Part shown: positions 6,003 through 8,335 of the stretch, in pieces
Position numbering within the stretch: position 1 is the first letter of the stretch
How the letters are laid out: each line of letters starts with the position of its first letter
From: Bacteroidota bacterium
GTDB lineage: Bacteria > Bacteroidota > Bacteroidia > Bacteroidales > VadinHA17
Direction of reading: 5' to 3'
Assembly: GCA_030613125.1 (NCBI GenBank)
Contig: JAUWMO010000149.1
Coordinates: 1-8,335 of the forward strand
DNA length: 8,335 bases
The notes under the pieces: generated by a model
What the model saw: the letters and a program-made list of their open reading frames with translations, nothing else
What the model was told of the DNA's origin: nothing
Database searches by the model: none
Translations under genes and position numbers: made by a program

Positions 6003-7640
6003 TTATTGAATTTTGAAAACAATTGCAGGAAGTCTGCGAGTTTTTCCATCAGGTCCAACTGCTTTGATATCCTGAATGATTACCTGCTCGTTTTTGCGTA
6101 ACCGCCTTAAAAGTTGTTTTTGGTCTGTGGTAAAATTATTATTACGAGCATCATAGTCAATCATATATCCCTTATCGTTATAAGAAACCCTGAAACTAGT
6201 AACAGTAAATTTAATATCGAAATCAAATTGCTCGAGTTCAGCAATCACCCCTCTTTGCACCTGAAGAATACTTTTCCTGATATCTCCTCCTTTACTGCCA
6301 GCCACTTTAGCAACAGGATCGGGTACATCTTTCACTCTAAAAGTAACTGGCCTAAATGATCTTCTTTGGCCTTGTGCATCTAATATACTAACAGTAACAT
6401 TTGCATTTGTTCCTACCCGTAAAGGTCTTACAATGTACGAACCTCTGAATCTCGGGTGTTTGCCTTTTCTGATCCTTCCATTTGTCATTGAGACACTTAT
6501 CCTGTCCTGACTGACACCGGGAACTGATACATCAACAGGATTATCTACTCCAGTATAAAATACATTCATTGCCGTAGGAGAAACAACCACATTTGGAGCA
6601 GTTACAGTATATGCCTGTTTGAACGGATAATTGAGTACAGATCCATCAGGTGCAGTTATCTTTATCAATCCTCCCCACTCTTTTTCACCAAGTGAAGATG
6701 CTTTTACTGAATAATTACCCATGCCATTTTCATCAATGGTGAGTGTTTCATAATCACCAACCATCCGGTATGATTTTGAACCATTAGCTGCTGTAATAAT
6801 GTCATATTTCCCAATCTGGATATCAGGCTTTTGTGTTGAATCCATTGCCGCAATAAACACCTTAGCCTGGTATTCACTTCCCTGCATAACATAGTTTGAA
6901 CCTATTACAGTTGGTACAAGTTTATTCACCCTGATATCTGCAGCTCCTATCTGACTAAAAAAGAAACCAAGCGCATCAGCTTCGGCATTTCTGACATCAT
7001 TTTGAAATTTGGACAGAATAGTCACAACCGCTACCAGTGGAAGAGCCTGGAAATTATGAATTTCCCACAATACCTTTTTCCCATCAAGTTCAGTAACGTT
7101 ATCAGTATTCAGTCCATTTTCTATGGAATGGGTTATGTTTGGATGACCTTCTCCTATTTGTTCCAATAAAAATTGCCTGTATTCAATAACAGCTGCTTTA
7201 AGATCAAATGCCTTACCATTATTGTTTGGGCCAATCATTACTTCTGACGGTACATTAAGATCGTCAATTCTTCGTATTTTCTCGGTAATTACCTCTTCCC
7301 CGACAATAGCTTCAGTACCTGAAGCCTCAGTTTTTCTAACTATTTCAACTTTCAAAGCCTGAATATAATCATGCAGCTCATTTGAACGTTCTCTTACAGA
7401 ACTTGCAATTTTAACCCATGGCCCGGCTTTTTCAGGATTAGCAAGTGCTTTTTCATCAAAATCAGCATATAAGGCACTATTTTTTTCCATAAAATTCTTG
7501 GTAGTTTTAACAAGACCTTCATCAACCCGTTTAAATGCTTCAACGGCTTCTTTCGACACATTCAGCGCTAACAGTGCAGTTAACACCAAATACATCATAC
7601 CAATCATTTTTTGTCTCGGAGTTTCTTTTCCGTGAGCCAT
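6003..7640 (-). CDS. gldM: GldM/PorM, type IX secretion motor shaft protein
   Basis: This 545-residue protein is GldM (PorM), the single-span inner-membrane protein whose dimeric periplasmic shaft transmits proton-driven movement from GldL to the GldKN ring. The N-terminus MAHGKETPRQKMIGMMYLVL is highly characteristic, with one membrane helix at about residues 12-27. Arg9, just before the helix, corresponds to a conserved arginine in this family, and the helix continues into LNVSKEAVEAF. A helical first periplasmic domain covers about 30-225. Beta-rich domains then follow: D2 from about IRVNKLVPTVIGSNYVMQGS (236-255), D3 from about 350 (PNVVVSPTAMNVFY), and D4 from about 445 to the end. It is slightly longer than the roughly 515-525 residues I recall for studied homologues. 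It sits 29 bases after gldL and 24 before gldN, fitting one operon. Confidence 0.95.
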   Translation of the reverse strand: MAHGKETPRQKMIGMMYLVLTALLALNVSKEAVEAFKRVDEGLVKTTKNFMEKNSALYADFDEKALANPEKAGPWVKIASSVRERSNELHDYIQALKVEIVRKTEASGTEAIVGEEVITEKIRRIDDLNVPSEVMIGPNNNGKAFDLKAAVIEYRQFLLEQIGEGHPNITHSIENGLNTDNVTELDGKKVLWEIHNFQALPLVAVVTILSKFQNDVRNAEADALGFFFSQIGAADIRVNKLVPTVIGSNYVMQGSEYQAKVFIAAMDSTQKPDIQIGKYDIITAANGSKSYRMVGDYETLTIDENGMGNYSVKASSLGEKEWGGLIKITAPDGSVLNYPFKQAYTVTAPNVVVSPTAMNVFYTGVDNPVDVSVPGVSQDRISVSMTNGRIRKGKHPRFRGSYIVRPLRVGTNANVTVSILDAQGQRRSFRPVTFRVKDVPDPVAKVAGSKGGDIRKSILQVQRGVIAELEQFDFDIKFTVTSFRVSYNDKGYMIDYDARNNNFTTDQKQLLRRLRKNEQVIIQDIKAVGPDGKTRRLPAIVFKIQ

Positions 7641-7669
7641 AATTATTGTGTTTTTTAAAGATCAGTATA

Positions 7670-8335
7670 TTACTTGCTCATAACATTCATTGCTGCAAGC
7701 ATGTTTCCGTAAATTGTATTCAGTGCAGCGAGATTCTCACTTAATTTTGTAACCTCTTCCTTATAGCGTTTGGTATTATCGGCTGAGTCTTGCAGATTCT
7801 CCATCATTTTATGAATCCCTTCATAGAGACTTTCAGTATTTTTCATGTGTTCATTCGATCCCTGTAACTGGAGCTCATAAACGGCATTAAGAGCAGAAAG
7901 GTTTTTATTAAGTGATTCAAGATGACCACTGTATAATTTACTACCATCTTCAATATGTGAGAATGACTCAGACAGTTTCTGATAACTTGAACCGGATTCA
8001 TGAATAAGGTTGGCCGTTTTATCATAAGATTCTGAAAGTCTTTCTACCGATCCTTTTAGATTCTGAGTTGATTCCACATAGGATTCTGTGTGTGAATTAA
8101 TTTTGTCGGCTGCTTTCTGAACATTATCAACATAATTGTTAGTTGCCAATGCAGCATCTGAGATATCATTTAATTTGGCAGTAGTTTCATTTAAACTGTT
8201 TAATCCATTGCCCAATTTCCTAAACATATCAGGAGAAATCTCAGCATTCTCGAGCAGACTGTCGAATTTCTCCAAGGCTGAAGAACTGCCATGGAGTGAC
8301 CTCTGAGCAAATTGCTCGATGTCATCTTCATCGGT
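7670..8335 (-). CDS. gldL: GldL/PorL, type IX secretion motor protein, C-terminal part (5' end outside window)
   Basis: The frame is open to the right edge, so the 221 visible residues are the C-terminal cytoplasmic region of GldL (PorL). The two N-terminal membrane helices, including the proton-channel glutamate, lie outside the window. A TTG at 8275 is an internal leucine codon, not a start. The visible part is hydrophilic, helical and coiled-coil-like, rich in Ser, Asn, Glu and Leu. It ends in KLSENLAALNTIYGNMLAAM, typical of GldL C-termini. A related segment SLNKNLSALNAVY occurs 56 residues earlier, exactly eight heptads away, suggesting an internal duplication. GldL forms a pentamer around the GldM dimer in the inner membrane and drives secretion and gliding from the proton gradient. 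Identification is strengthened by gldM and gldN directly downstream. Confidence 0.92.
   Translation of the reverse strand, partial: TDEDDIEQFAQRSLHGSSSALEKFDSLLENAEISPDMFRKLGNGLNSLNETTAKLNDISDAALATNNYVDNVQKAADKINSHTESYVESTQNLKGSVERLSESYDKTANLIHESGSSYQKLSESFSHIEDGSKLYSGHLESLNKNLSALNAVYELQLQGSNEHMKNTESLYEGIHKMMENLQDSADNTKRYKEEVTKLSENLAALNTIYGNMLAAMNVMSK

Noticed and set aside
7670..8275. GldL starting at TTG 8275
   Set aside because: The frame is open to base 8335 and the protein is clearly the C-terminal part of a longer GldL.
1..8335. tRNA, rRNA, CRISPR array, insertion sequence or prophage elements
   Set aside because: I saw no repeat-spacer pattern, terminal inverted repeats, transposase motifs or tRNA-like cloverleaf on either strand by eye.

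Overview
The window comes from an AT-rich member of the Bacteroidota. The clearest marker is the gldL-gldM-gldN order on the minus strand, which encodes core parts of the type IX secretion and gliding machinery known only from that phylum. Start codons also mostly lack Shine-Dalgarno sequences, as is common there. An NrfD-type membrane subunit next to sulfur-transport and rhodanese genes suggests an anaerobic or facultative, sulfur-using lineage. I cannot place it more finely from the sequence.

Layout. (1) Positions 1-2205, plus strand: a sulfur-related cluster. It holds the C-terminal end of an NrfD/PsrC-like membrane subunit (cut by the left edge), two half-size YeeE/YedE family membrane proteins, and a membrane-anchored rhodanese-like protein without the usual catalytic cysteine. 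(2) Positions 2248-3737, minus strand: an MlaE-type permease and MlaF-type ATPase, overlapping by four bases. This is the inner-membrane engine of a lipid ABC transporter, and no MCE (MlaD-like) substrate-binding gene is present here. (3) Positions 3738-3978: a divergent, AT-rich intergenic region with a perfect 10-bp-arm inverted repeat. (4) Positions 3979-5070, plus strand: a monofunctional mannose-1-phosphate guanylyltransferase. (5) Positions 5070-5098: a strong symmetrical terminator between convergent genes. (6) Positions 5115-8335, minus strand: gldL (N-terminus cut by the right edge), gldM and gldN, closely spaced as one operon ending at that terminator.

How the genes work together. 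The first block probably moves small sulfur species (thiosulfate, sulfide or sulfane sulfur) across the inner membrane alongside a quinone-linked NrfD-type reductase or oxidase. The rhodanese-like protein would be a periplasmic-side sulfur binder or carrier. MlaEF maintains envelope lipids. ManC makes GDP-mannose for surface polysaccharide. GldLMN forms the proton-driven motor and periplasmic shaft/ring of the type IX system. The Mla, ManC and Gld genes thus share an envelope theme but lie in separate transcription units.

No tRNA, rRNA, CRISPR array, insertion sequence or attachment site was seen. Most of the window is conserved Bacteroidota housekeeping or envelope gene content. The part most worth a second look is the sulfur cluster with its split transporter and cysteine-shifted rhodanese.
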